NCBI RefSeq assembly: GCF_002886185.1
Contig: NZ_KZ614146.1
Span: 625,234-689,233, forward strand
DNA length: 64,000 nt
Reading direction: 5' to 3'
From: Salipaludibacillus neizhouensis
GTDB lineage: Bacteria; Bacillota; Bacilli; Bacillales; Salisediminibacteriaceae
Shown: piece after piece, positions 52,999-61,087 of the stretch
Numbering within the stretch: position 1 is the first letter of the stretch
Layout of the letters: the number at the start of each line of letters is the position of its first letter
The notes under the pieces: generated by a model
What the model was told of the DNA's origin: nothing
Databases searched by the model: none
Seen by the model: only the letters and a program-made list of their open reading frames with translations
Program-made: the position numbers and the translations under genes

Positions 52999-54060
52999 TT
53001 GTTTGATATAACCACACCACGAATTATCTATGAAGCGTATTGGTTACGTACATTTGCATGTACCGCAGTGGTTTTAACACATACAGTTAATGCTACTTTG
53101 GATCATTACAGTGCATCAATTCTGCAATGGGAAGAGTATGCTCTGATTTTTATTAGGTTTGTCATGTTTTTCGGAACACCTACCTTTGTTTTTCTATCTG
53201 AGTTGTTGTTGGCGCACGCCTATCCAAATGGAGTTCCAAAAGGTTTTTTTATGAAAAGAATTAACTTTTTACTTTTACCGTTTACGTTTATGGCATTTGT
53301 ATATGCAGTGATCATTGGTGATACAGTTCTAGAGTCATTACTATTATTTTCAAAAAATTTAGCAGGCGGTTATACAGGGTATTTTGTATTAGTGATCCTA
53401 CAATTTTATGTCTTACATGTCTTGTTACATCGTTTTTTAAGTCGCTGGTCTCCTAAAATCATTCTTCCAGTTGCCTTAATCATAAGCATGATATATTTAG
53501 CATTCTTTAATTTCTCTGATGCACCTTCTACTTCATTAGGAGAATATTTTTGGCTAAGAGGATATTGGCTTCCTTTTGTTGGATGGTTATTTTATTTTGC
53601 TTTAGGATATTATTGTGGTAAAAATTTCAACGAAGTGAAAAATAAGATACAACAATACCGATTATTAGTTCTCTCGTTTACATTTATTATGCTAGTCATC
53701 ATAATGGTATCAGTCAGGATGGATTTTTTGGATGTTGTGTCTTCTAAAAGAGTAGATTATCTCTTGTTTACAACCGGTGTTATCTTTACGATAATTATGT
53801 TTACCTCTAAAATAAAAAAAACACCCAGAATTATTCTTTTCATTAGCAAGTACTCTTTTACAATTTACTTAACTCATAAAGTTTACTTGATTTATTTGCC
53901 TAAAATCCCAAATTTACATCCATTTTTGTATTTTATATTTTCAACCGTGGCTGCTTTTGTAGTTTCTATCATGGTGGCAAGTATTTTATATAAATATAAG
54001 TATTCGAAGTATTTAATAGGAAAACCGTTGCCTGTTCCTGAAAAAAGTAATTACACATGA
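52999..54060 (+). CDS. Acyltransferase-3 family membrane protein
   Basis: The 353-residue protein has about ten transmembrane helices, starting with the acyltransferase-3 motif in YEAYWLRTFACTAVVLTHTV. The histidine in LTH is the proposed catalytic residue. FSKYSFTIYLTHKVYL resembles the late conserved helix. Such enzymes O-acylate cell-wall or exopolysaccharide sugars. The start is uncertain: TTG 52999 abuts GTAGGAG, so the true site may be atypical. It is monocistronic. Confidence 0.85.
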   Translation: MFDITTPRIIYEAYWLRTFACTAVVLTHTVNATLDHYSASILQWEEYALIFIRFVMFFGTPTFVFLSELLLAHAYPNGVPKGFFMKRINFLLLPFTFMAFVYAVIIGDTVLESLLLFSKNLAGGYTGYFVLVILQFYVLHVLLHRFLSRWSPKIILPVALIISMIYLAFFNFSDAPSTSLGEYFWLRGYWLPFVGWLFYFALGYYCGKNFNEVKNKIQQYRLLVLSFTFIMLVIIMVSVRMDFLDVVSSKRVDYLLFTTGVIFTIIMFTSKIKKTPRIILFISKYSFTIYLTHKVYLIYLPKIPNLHPFLYFIFSTVAAFVVSIMVASILYKYKYSKYLIGKPLPVPEKSNYT

Positions 54061-54130
54061 AAGGTTGTGTCGGAAGGTCTGTAGAGGCTTCAGACAGAGC
54101 CTTTTAAGTAGTTGTTTGAACAAAATCAGA

Positions 54131-54175
54131 GAAAGAAAGCGGTAATTCTTACAAACAAGTTTTCATAATAATAAG
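54131..54175 (+). repeat. R2 dispersed repeat, partial right end
   Basis: GAAAGAAAGCGGTAATTCTT, ACAAACAAGTTTTCATAATA and ATAAGG line up with the right end of the 32491-32707 block. It lies between the acyltransferase and aldehyde dehydrogenase genes. Confidence 0.5.
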
Positions 54176-54281
54176 GCAACAAAATATAAAATAATCCTCC
54201 TTTGAATTGCTTATTAGTTTAGGCATTCAAAATAAGTGGAAGAAGAAAACTAATATCATCACAATTATTAGGAGGTATACG

Positions 54282-55727
54282 ATGAATGTTCATCCACTCT
54301 ATATAAATGGAGAATATACGAAATCATCAACAAATGATGTCATTGACATAATAAATCCATCGACGGAGGAAGTAATCTCTCGCATTTATGATGGAACGGT
54401 AGAAGACGTAGACCAGGCGGTTATGGCTGCTGATCGAGCTCAAAAAAGCTGGGGATTAACCCCGTCCATTGAAAGAGGAAAAATTGTTAGGCTATTAGGA
54501 GAGAAATTAGCCCCCAAAAAAGATTTGTTTGTCAATTTATTAATCGAAGAGCAAGGGAAAAGCTTTGAAGATGCAAACGGAGAATTAGATTTAGCAATAG
54601 ATTATTTTCAATATATGTCCGAATGGGCTCGACGGATTGAAGGCGAGATCTTACCAAGTGACAGGAGCAATGAGAACCTGTTTATTTTCAAGAAACCGAT
54701 AGGAGTAGTAGGGGGAATTATTCCTTGGAACTTCCCGGTCTTTATACTAGCTAGAAAAGTAGCTACTGCACTTATTGCTGGCTGTACGATTGTCATTAAA
54801 TCTAGTCAGCAAACGCCAAATACGGCTGCGGAATTCACTAAACTTATTGATGAAACGGAACTGCCAAAAGGTGTTTACAACTTTATTACCGGGAAAGGAT
54901 CGACACTTGGGAATGCATTGGCGTCTCATAAGAAGGTAAGTATGATCACAATGACTGGAAGTGTCCCAGCTGGTGTTAAGGTAATGGAGGCAGCGGCTCA
55001 GAATATTACAAAAGTTAATTTAGAATTAGGTGGTAAGGCTCCAGCGATCGTTTCGAAATATGCAAACCTGGATGTGGCTGTTGAAAGTATAAAACAATCA
55101 AGACTAACGAATTCTGGCCAGGCTTGTACAAATGCGGAACGAGTTTATGTTCATGAGGATGTCGCAGAGGAATTTACTAAAAAAATGGTATCAGCTTTGA
55201 AAAAGGCAACCTATGGTAATCCTCAGGAAAATAAGAAAGCAGATATAGGACCGCTCATTAGCAAAGAACACATGGAATCGGTTTATCAGATGGTTCTTCG
55301 CGCAAAAGAAGATGGGGCTAATATCGAAGTTGGAGGTAAGCCTGCGAATGTTGAAAAAGGCTTTTTCTTTGAACCGACAGTCATAACGAATGTAAATCAA
55401 GAGATGGAAATTATTCAAGAGGAAATATTTGGCCCTGTTTTACCAATAATGACTTATAAAGAGTTTGATGATGCAATTGATATGGCAAATGATTCTGATT
55501 ATGGACTATCCTCATCCATTTATACTGACAATATTCATGAAGCTATGAGAGCTGCGAATGAGTTATCATTCGGTGAGACTTTTGTAAACCGGGAAAACTT
55601 TGAAGCTGTGCAAGGGTATCATGCTGGTGTTCGTCAATCAGAACTTGGAGGCGCGGATGGAAAACATGGTTTACATGATTTCCTCGTGACTCATACAGTG
55701 TATATGGAGTATAACTTGAATAAATAA
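54282..55727 (+). CDS. Aldehyde dehydrogenase, lactaldehyde/glycolaldehyde (AldA) type
   Basis: The 481-residue NAD-dependent dehydrogenase has the catalytic Cys in NSGQACTNAERVYVHED and Glu in NLELGGKAPAIV. NAD-binding GGIIPWNFPVF and MTGSVPAGVKV are present. The unusual C terminus GADGKHGLHDFLVTHTVY closely follows E. coli AldA, which oxidises lactaldehyde and glycolaldehyde. ATG 54282 follows TTAGGAGG. The convergent gene at 55806 is a 2-hydroxyacid dehydrogenase, so a role in hydroxy-aldehyde or glycolate metabolism is possible (inference). Confidence 0.88.
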   Translation: MNVHPLYINGEYTKSSTNDVIDIINPSTEEVISRIYDGTVEDVDQAVMAADRAQKSWGLTPSIERGKIVRLLGEKLAPKKDLFVNLLIEEQGKSFEDANGELDLAIDYFQYMSEWARRIEGEILPSDRSNENLFIFKKPIGVVGGIIPWNFPVFILARKVATALIAGCTIVIKSSQQTPNTAAEFTKLIDETELPKGVYNFITGKGSTLGNALASHKKVSMITMTGSVPAGVKVMEAAAQNITKVNLELGGKAPAIVSKYANLDVAVESIKQSRLTNSGQACTNAERVYVHEDVAEEFTKKMVSALKKATYGNPQENKKADIGPLISKEHMESVYQMVLRAKEDGANIEVGGKPANVEKGFFFEPTVITNVNQEMEIIQEEIFGPVLPIMTYKEFDDAIDMANDSDYGLSSSIYTDNIHEAMRAANELSFGETFVNRENFEAVQGYHAGVRQSELGGADGKHGLHDFLVTHTVYMEYNLNK

Positions 55728-55739
55728 TTGTTAGAAATT

Positions 55740-55782
55740 ATGGCAAAAGATTAGTTATATCTTTTGCCATAGTTTTTATTCA
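55740..55782. terminator. Intrinsic terminator between convergent genes
   Basis: ATGGCAAAAGAT / ATCTTTTGCCAT with a 7-base loop is followed by AGTTTTTATT. Confidence 0.85.
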
Positions 55783-55805
55783 AGAACTTTAATAATAACT
55801 TAATC

Positions 55806-56765
55806 CTAATACCCCTTTTTAAAATCGACTAAATTGATAGAAGGTTTACTACTGTTAACATAATCTCGAAGGTTAGGAATAAAAATTTCTTCTATAAGTC
55901 GTTGATCGTATACGTTTGTTGAACCTGATGTATGTGGAGTCACAATGACGTTTTCCATTTCCCATAAAGGATTATCGGAGGGAAGAGGTTCGAACTGAAA
56001 AACATCTAATCCGGCTCCGGAAATATGTTTTTCTTTTAATGCTAGAATTAAATCCTTCTCAGCTATAATATTTCCCCGTCCTATATTAATAATAAATGAT
56101 GTAGATTTCATCATATCAAATTCCTTTTCACCGATTAATCCGGCGGTAGAATCCGTAAGGGGGAGTGTAATAACTACATAGTCACAGCGAGGAAGAACTT
56201 CATGTAAGTCTTTTAAAGTAAACATTTCATCAACGTATTCATGATCTTTCATTGAATTTCTAACTCCTAGTACGTGCATACCAAATGCTTTTGAAATCTT
56301 TGCGGTTTCGCCACCAATTGCCCCAACACCTAGAATACCAATTGTTTTTCCGTGTAACTCCAGTCCCATATTTTCATGATGCCACTTTTTTGATTGATGA
56401 TTTCTAACATAAGTATGTATTTTTCTAGTTAGAGAAAGCAATAAGCCGAAGATTGTTTCTGAAATAGGAAAAGAGTGAACACCATTTGCACTCGTTATTG
56501 TGATTCCTTTATCTTTTAAGGTGTCTAACGGTAGGCTGTTCACACCGGCACTCCACGTTTGCAACCACTTTAAGTTTGTATTGCCTTCTAATGTTTCTTG
56601 CATGTCCTTTTTCCAACCTGCAATAATTTCCACATTTTCGAGATCAGGCTTCCAAATCGATGATTTTTTGCCGATAACCAATGTCCAATCTGGTACGACT
56701 TCTTGTACTTTTTGAACTAAGTTTTCATTTAAATTTTGAGTAATTACTAACTTTTTTCTATCCAT
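55806..56765 (-). CDS. D-isomer specific 2-hydroxyacid dehydrogenase
   Basis: The 319-residue protein has the Rossmann motif GKTIGILGVGAIGGETAKIS, then TLPLTDSTAGLIGEKEFDMM and NIGRGNIIAEKDLI. The catalytic Arg/Glu/His triad is visible in INIGRGN, LDVFQFEPLPSDNPLW and VTPHTSGST. The first 95 residues form the substrate domain. It reduces or oxidises a 2-keto/2-hydroxy acid with NAD(P). The ribosome binding site is TAGGAGGCAA. Substrate is unknown; glyoxylate or hydroxypyruvate are possible. Confidence 0.88.
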   Translation of the reverse strand: MDRKKLVITQNLNENLVQKVQEVVPDWTLVIGKKSSIWKPDLENVEIIAGWKKDMQETLEGNTNLKWLQTWSAGVNSLPLDTLKDKGITITSANGVHSFPISETIFGLLLSLTRKIHTYVRNHQSKKWHHENMGLELHGKTIGILGVGAIGGETAKISKAFGMHVLGVRNSMKDHEYVDEMFTLKDLHEVLPRCDYVVITLPLTDSTAGLIGEKEFDMMKSTSFIINIGRGNIIAEKDLILALKEKHISGAGLDVFQFEPLPSDNPLWEMENVIVTPHTSGSTNVYDQRLIEEIFIPNLRDYVNSSKPSINLVDFKKGY

Positions 56766-56906
56766 ATCATTTGCCTCCTATTAAAAGGTGTCTCTTTATT
56801 TTAGCAGACTTTATAAATCTTGAATCATTTCACTTGAAATATTTTGGATATACGATATAATTCAGTGAATAAGTAATTACTTAATTAATTAAGTAGAGGT
56901 GAGGAT

Positions 56907-57182
56907 TTGGTTAGTAATAATCTCTATAAAGCATTATCAGATGAAAACAGAAGAAAAATGCTGGACATTTTATTAGATGGGGATAAAACAGTTGGAGAAA
57001 TAGCGGCACATTTTGAGATGAGCAAACCAGGAATATCTCAACATCTCGCTGTACTGAAAAATGCTGATTTGGTATATTCCCAAAAAAAGGGGCAATATGT
57101 TTATTATTCATTAAATACGACTGTATTTCAGGAAATGATGAAATGGATCATGCGTTTTCAAATAAAGGAGGGTAAAACATGA
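56907..57182 (+). CDS. ArsR family regulator, SdpR-like
   Basis: The 91-residue winged-helix repressor has MVSNNLYKALSDENRRKMLD, then TVGEIAAHFEMSKPGISQHLAVLKNA, shown in part as the recognition helix SKPGISQHL. No metal-binding CxC is present, as in SdpR-type members that act as autorepressors. A TTG start follows AGAGGTGAGG. The 3' end overlaps the next gene's ATG by 4 bases. Pairing with an SdpI-like membrane protein mirrors sdpRI. Confidence 0.88.
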   Translation: MVSNNLYKALSDENRRKMLDILLDGDKTVGEIAAHFEMSKPGISQHLAVLKNADLVYSQKKGQYVYYSLNTTVFQEMMKWIMRFQIKEGKT

Positions 57183-57784
57183 GAATTTTTTTAATATGGT
57201 TTTTAACGATCATCTCATTTGGCACAGGGGCATATGTTTTTTTTAATGGAGGCAACGGAATGAGTTTTGGATTATTGTGGGTGATTGCTTTTATTCATCC
57301 TTTAACGATGCTCCTGTTAAATATACAACTACACGTAATGCCTAAAATGAGGAAAATAAAAGTATACTATTTACGATATAAAAAAGGGTTTGAGAATATT
57401 TTTTTAGCTCTAACGTTCGTTCTGTTAATTATTCATATTAATGTCATTTTAAAAGTATTTGGGTATGATATAAACTTACTCCAACTTGTACCCATTTGTG
57501 TAGGATTGGTGTTGATTACAACCGCTAACACGCTTCCTCGGTTTGTCGTTGAAAAAGGCGATAAGCAGAAGATTTCAGTGTTGTGGTCGAACTACTGGAA
57601 TTCGGTTATTCGACCAATTTCTGTTCTTTTATTTATTGGTGGGATTGCGATATTTTTGACTGTGTTTTTACCTGATGCAAATATGATATTTGGTTTTTTT
57701 GTCGTGTTAAGTGTAGTGATAGCTTGTATGATTTATCAATCATCAAAAATCATCCAGCGCGTAATTAACGGCAACGAAGGATAA
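57179..57784 (+). CDS. SdpI-like membrane protein
   Basis: The 201-residue protein has six hydrophobic segments. Family-like elements are AFIHPLTMLLLNIQLHVMPKM and the SdpI-type ANTLPRFVVEKGDK plus NYWNSVIRP, weaker than the usual pattern. SdpI of B. subtilis gives immunity to the killing toxin SdpC and sequesters SdpR. The gene overlaps the repressor gene by 4 bases (ATGA). No toxin gene is seen nearby. Confidence 0.72.
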   Translation: MRIFLIWFLTIISFGTGAYVFFNGGNGMSFGLLWVIAFIHPLTMLLLNIQLHVMPKMRKIKVYYLRYKKGFENIFLALTFVLLIIHINVILKVFGYDINLLQLVPICVGLVLITTANTLPRFVVEKGDKQKISVLWSNYWNSVIRPISVLLFIGGIAIFLTVFLPDANMIFGFFVVLSVVIACMIYQSSKIIQRVINGNEG

Positions 57785-57788
57785 TACT

Positions 57789-58115
57789 TTAGCGTTGATT
57801 TCTACTCCTGACAGCAATGAAACCTCCAAATGCAATAAAGAGAAACGGGATCAATCCAAATGGTCCAATGAATACAGGGATAGCAATTCCGGAAATGATC
57901 ATAATCCAGCCACCTAGTTTTGGTTTTTGCCTTACTAGAACAGAAGCAACGATGGCGATGGTACTAAATGACATGGCCGCCATGGCCATTCCTGTAGCAA
58001 AGGGTTCACCGTAAGCAGCTTCATCTGCCGTGCCGCTAAAAAGTGCATATGAAATGTAAATAAACCCAAGACTACCACCAATGATTCCTAAATATAATGA
58101 CGTTTTACTGTTCAT
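57789..58115 (-). CDS. Four-helix membrane protein (108 aa), DUF4064-like
   Basis: ATG 58115 follows AAAGGAGTCG. The 108 residues contain four transmembrane helices with small-residue packing (LGIIGGSLGFIYISYALFSG, AAMSFSTIAIVASVLV, GWIMIISGIAIPVFIGPFGL). The basic tail RSRNQR lies in the cytoplasm. The arrangement resembles DUF4064 proteins; function is unknown. It is convergent with the SdpI-like gene, only 4 bases apart. Confidence 0.75.
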   Translation of the reverse strand: MNSKTSLYLGIIGGSLGFIYISYALFSGTADEAAYGEPFATGMAMAAMSFSTIAIVASVLVRQKPKLGGWIMIISGIAIPVFIGPFGLIPFLFIAFGGFIAVRSRNQR

Positions 58116-58363
58116 CTTATCGACTCCTTTACACCGAGTCTTGTTAGTTTTTTCAAGAATCAATATTAATATTCTTTCTGATACTATTTAATGTATTTTT
58201 TGATTTAATGTCGAATGCGGTGAAAACATGAAGAAGCGAATGGAACTTGGCCTTTAAACTATATACATCAATATTTACTCGACTTAGCAAATTTATATCA
58301 TTGATGATAAGATTGTATCCAGACATTTAATCATTAATTAGGTAGAATTTAGGAGGAACTGAT

Positions 58364-59368
58364 ATGAATGAAAATAATCAAGTTCGTTTTGGTGTAATTG
58401 GTACAAACTGGATCACAGAAGCCTTTATTCGTGCTGCAAGTGAGATACCAGAATTTAAACTAACAGCAGTATACTCTCGTACAAAAAAGAAAGGCAAAGA
58501 GTTTGCAGAAAAATACAATCAAGTCCAAGTTTTTACAGAAGTGAGCGAAATGGCAAAAAGTTCGGACGTTGATGCTGTGTATATTGCGAGTCCTAATTCT
58601 TTTCACTCTGACCAAGGATGTCTTGTGATGGAACAGGGTAAACACGTCATTTGCGAGAAACCTATGGCGTCTAATGTTCGTGAGATGAAGAAATTAATCG
58701 AGAGCGCCCAGAAGAATAACGTTGTTTTGATGGAAGGCATTAAGTCAACTCACCAGCCAAATTTTCAAATAATTATTGATCATTTACATAAAGTTGGAAC
58801 CGTTAGACGTTATTTCTCAAGCTATTGTCAGTATTCGTCACGTTATGATTCATACAAAGAGGGCGTTATTCTAAATGCCTTTGATCCTGCATTCTCAAAT
58901 GGTTCATTAATGGATATTGGAATATATGGCATCTACCCGGCTATCGTTTTGTTTGGAGAACCTAATCAGGTATCTGCAACGGGAGTGATGTTAACTTCCG
59001 GGGTAGATGGTCAAGGAAGTCTTCTCTTAAAATACAATGAGTTAGAATGTGTCATTATGCATTCAAAAATTGCAAACTCTTTTATTCCATCTGAGATTCA
59101 AGGGGAAAAAGGAAGTATGATTATCAACAATATTCATGACCCAAAAGATATTTTAATTCGATTTAACGACGGTACAGAGGAACAAATTCAAGTACCTCAG
59201 GAACAGCTTGCAATGTACTATGAGGCAGCAGAATTTATCCGTTTAATAAAAACTGGAGAATCTGAGTCATCTATTAACTCACATAAGAGTTCTTTAATTA
59301 CGGCAAAGGTAATGGAAGAAGCAAGAAAGCAAGTGGGGGTGCGATTCCCTGCAGACCATCAGTCGTAA
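58364..59368 (+). CDS. Gfo/Idh/MocA family oxidoreductase
   Basis: The 334-residue protein has an N-terminal Rossmann domain (RFGVIGTNWITEAFIRAASE .. YIASPNSFHSDQ). The family signature GKHVICEKPMASNVREMKK and a C-terminal beta-sheet domain (NGSLMDIGIYGIYPAI) follow. It uses NAD(P) to act on a sugar, inositol or a related alcohol; the substrate is not clear. The ribosome binding site is TTAGGAGGAACTG. It is monocistronic with a terminator at 59370. Confidence 0.9.
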   Translation: MNENNQVRFGVIGTNWITEAFIRAASEIPEFKLTAVYSRTKKKGKEFAEKYNQVQVFTEVSEMAKSSDVDAVYIASPNSFHSDQGCLVMEQGKHVICEKPMASNVREMKKLIESAQKNNVVLMEGIKSTHQPNFQIIIDHLHKVGTVRRYFSSYCQYSSRYDSYKEGVILNAFDPAFSNGSLMDIGIYGIYPAIVLFGEPNQVSATGVMLTSGVDGQGSLLLKYNELECVIMHSKIANSFIPSEIQGEKGSMIINNIHDPKDILIRFNDGTEEQIQVPQEQLAMYYEAAEFIRLIKTGESESSINSHKSSLITAKVMEEARKQVGVRFPADHQS

Positions 59369-59369
59369 A

Positions 59370-59418
59370 AAAAGGTTGTGGCATAAGGTCAACTTGACCT
59401 TATGCCGCAACCTTTATC
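59370..59418 (+). terminator. Intrinsic terminator after the Gfo/Idh/MocA gene
   Basis: AAAGGTTGTGGCATAAGGTC / GACCTTATGCCGCAACCTTT with a 4-6-base loop is followed by ATCTTT. Confidence 0.88.
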
Positions 59419-59440
59419 TTTAAAAGTCTATTTCGCTCGT

Positions 59441-59764
59441 TTATTTAATTAATCTAAATATTAAAGGGAATTTATAATATTCTCCATCATATGCTTTTAT
59501 AGCGGCAATAATAGTTAAAATAAACCCAGCAACTCCAACAATGGCAAGCATTAAGATGCCTATTAAAATAAGGACAAACAGCCCACTAATAATAGAATAA
59601 ACGGTAATAGATATTAAAAAGTTCAGGTATTCTTTTCCGTGATAGTCAATAAATTCAGATTCGTCTTTTTTAAGAATCCAAATAATGACTGGACCAATAA
59701 AAACTGTGAAATAACTAATCAAGTAAATTAACATAGCTAACGTTTTTTCTTCCTTTGAAATCAT
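59441..59764 (-). CDS. DUF4870 (Tic20-like) membrane protein
   Basis: The 107-residue protein has three hydrophobic segments and the family pattern SKEEKTLAMLIYLISYFTVF, PVIIWILKKDESEFIDYHGK and EYLNFLISITVY. DUF4870 proteins are small membrane proteins without a known role. The ribosome binding site is GAGGTGAGAGG. Confidence 0.85.
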   Translation of the reverse strand: MISKEEKTLAMLIYLISYFTVFIGPVIIWILKKDESEFIDYHGKEYLNFLISITVYSIISGLFVLILIGILMLAIVGVAGFILTIIAAIKAYDGEYYKFPLIFRLIK

Positions 59765-59853
59765 CCTCTCACCTCCTCTTATAGTATACTCACGGTAGTC
59801 CAGAAATTTTCCTGTTGGACACTTAGTTTATTAAAAAATGTTTTAGCCATATA

Positions 59854-60774
59854 TTATCTTTGCTTTGGTTGGATACTCACCATAAAAGATGACTTCCCGA
59901 TAGAATAAATAACTAAGCCCACCCAAATGAATGCAAATGAAACAACGTGAACGATCGTAAATGGCTCGTTATAGAAGATAACTCCTAAAATTAGCATAAT
60001 TGTAGGAGCAATATATTGAAGAAATCCAATGAGTGAGAAAGGGATTTTTTGAGCGCCAATTCCAAATAGCAGCAGTGGAACAGCTGTTGCAATACCAGTA
60101 CCTATTAATAGATAACCAGTGGACAGATTTTGTAAGTGTAGGATGGAGGATACATCACGATGTATCCAAAACAAAAAACCTAATGCAATAGGAGTAAGTA
60201 GTAACGTTTCTAATGTTAAACCAGTCATTGCACCAATTTTTGTTTGTTTTTTAACTAAACCATAGCAACCGAAGCTAACCGCTAATAGAAGAGCAATGTA
60301 GGGTACTTCACCGAAAGAAAATGTTAAGATTGCAACACCGGTAAAAGCTAATCCTACAGCAATTCTTTGCCAAAAATGCAGGGTTTCTTTGAAAAAAATA
60401 ACTCCTAATAAAACGTTAAAAAGTGGATTTATATAATAACCGAGGCTCACTTCAACAATTCTGTCATTTGCAACCGCCCAGATAAAAATTACCCAGTTGA
60501 TGCTAATAAAGAGAGCGGCCAATAATATTCCCACTACAATCTTTGGGTTTTCTGCTAGATATCGAAGGTCATAGATTAAAGCTTTGAACTTTTTTGTTAC
60601 TAATAATAAAATAAGCATAATTAAAAGCGACCATACTATCCGATGCGCTAGTACTTCAAAAGGCGGGACATGATCTACAAACTTCCAATAAATAGGAAGG
60701 AATCCCCAAATGAGGTAAGCACCTATGCCAGAAGCAACCCCCATACTAATTTCTTTCTTCTCTTGATGCTCCAT
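59854..60774 (-). CDS. rarD: RarD-type EamA family transporter
   Basis: The 306-residue protein has ten transmembrane helices in two EamA repeats. GVASGIGAYLIWGFLPIYWK, EVLAHRIVWSLLIML, NWVIFIWAVANDRIVEVSLG and YYINPLFNVLLGVIFFKE match RarD, which is related to drug/metabolite exporters. Substrate unknown. Monocistronic. Confidence 0.9.
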   Translation of the reverse strand: MEHQEKKEISMGVASGIGAYLIWGFLPIYWKFVDHVPPFEVLAHRIVWSLLIMLILLLVTKKFKALIYDLRYLAENPKIVVGILLAALFISINWVIFIWAVANDRIVEVSLGYYINPLFNVLLGVIFFKETLHFWQRIAVGLAFTGVAILTFSFGEVPYIALLLAVSFGCYGLVKKQTKIGAMTGLTLETLLLTPIALGFLFWIHRDVSSILHLQNLSTGYLLIGTGIATAVPLLLFGIGAQKIPFSLIGFLQYIAPTIMLILGVIFYNEPFTIVHVVSFAFIWVGLVIYSIGKSSFMVSIQPKQR

Positions 60775-61087
60775 GAAGTAAGTGCCTCATTTCATAAATT
60801 TTACTCGTTAAGAATTGTTTTCTTCATCATTGACTAATATTACATGTTATTTCCAGTAAAGGATACTGTAAGAATGTTGTTTTTGCAGAAGATGTTAGAA
60901 TAAAGAGATAGACTATCACTTAAGCCGAAGAACAGCACACGGTTTTCTTGCAGGGAACAACCTCAGTAGAGGCTGAAGCAACTGTAGCGTCGGTTGCCTA
61001 GGTCTGAAGTGTTGCCGTCGGACAGTTTTCGCCTCTAGATCAGTGTTGAGTGTATCTTTAGAAAGTGTTTGTAAACATGGGTATTGA
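60775..61087. other. Intergenic region with a GC-richer segment
   Basis: Between rarD and the LtaS-like gene stop, 60915-61075 is richer in G and C (AGCCGAAGAACAGCACACGG, CTGTAGCGTCGGTTGCC, TTGCCGTCGGACAG) than its surroundings. No reading frame with a ribosome binding site is supported. It may be another decayed dispersed repeat. Confidence 0.4.
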
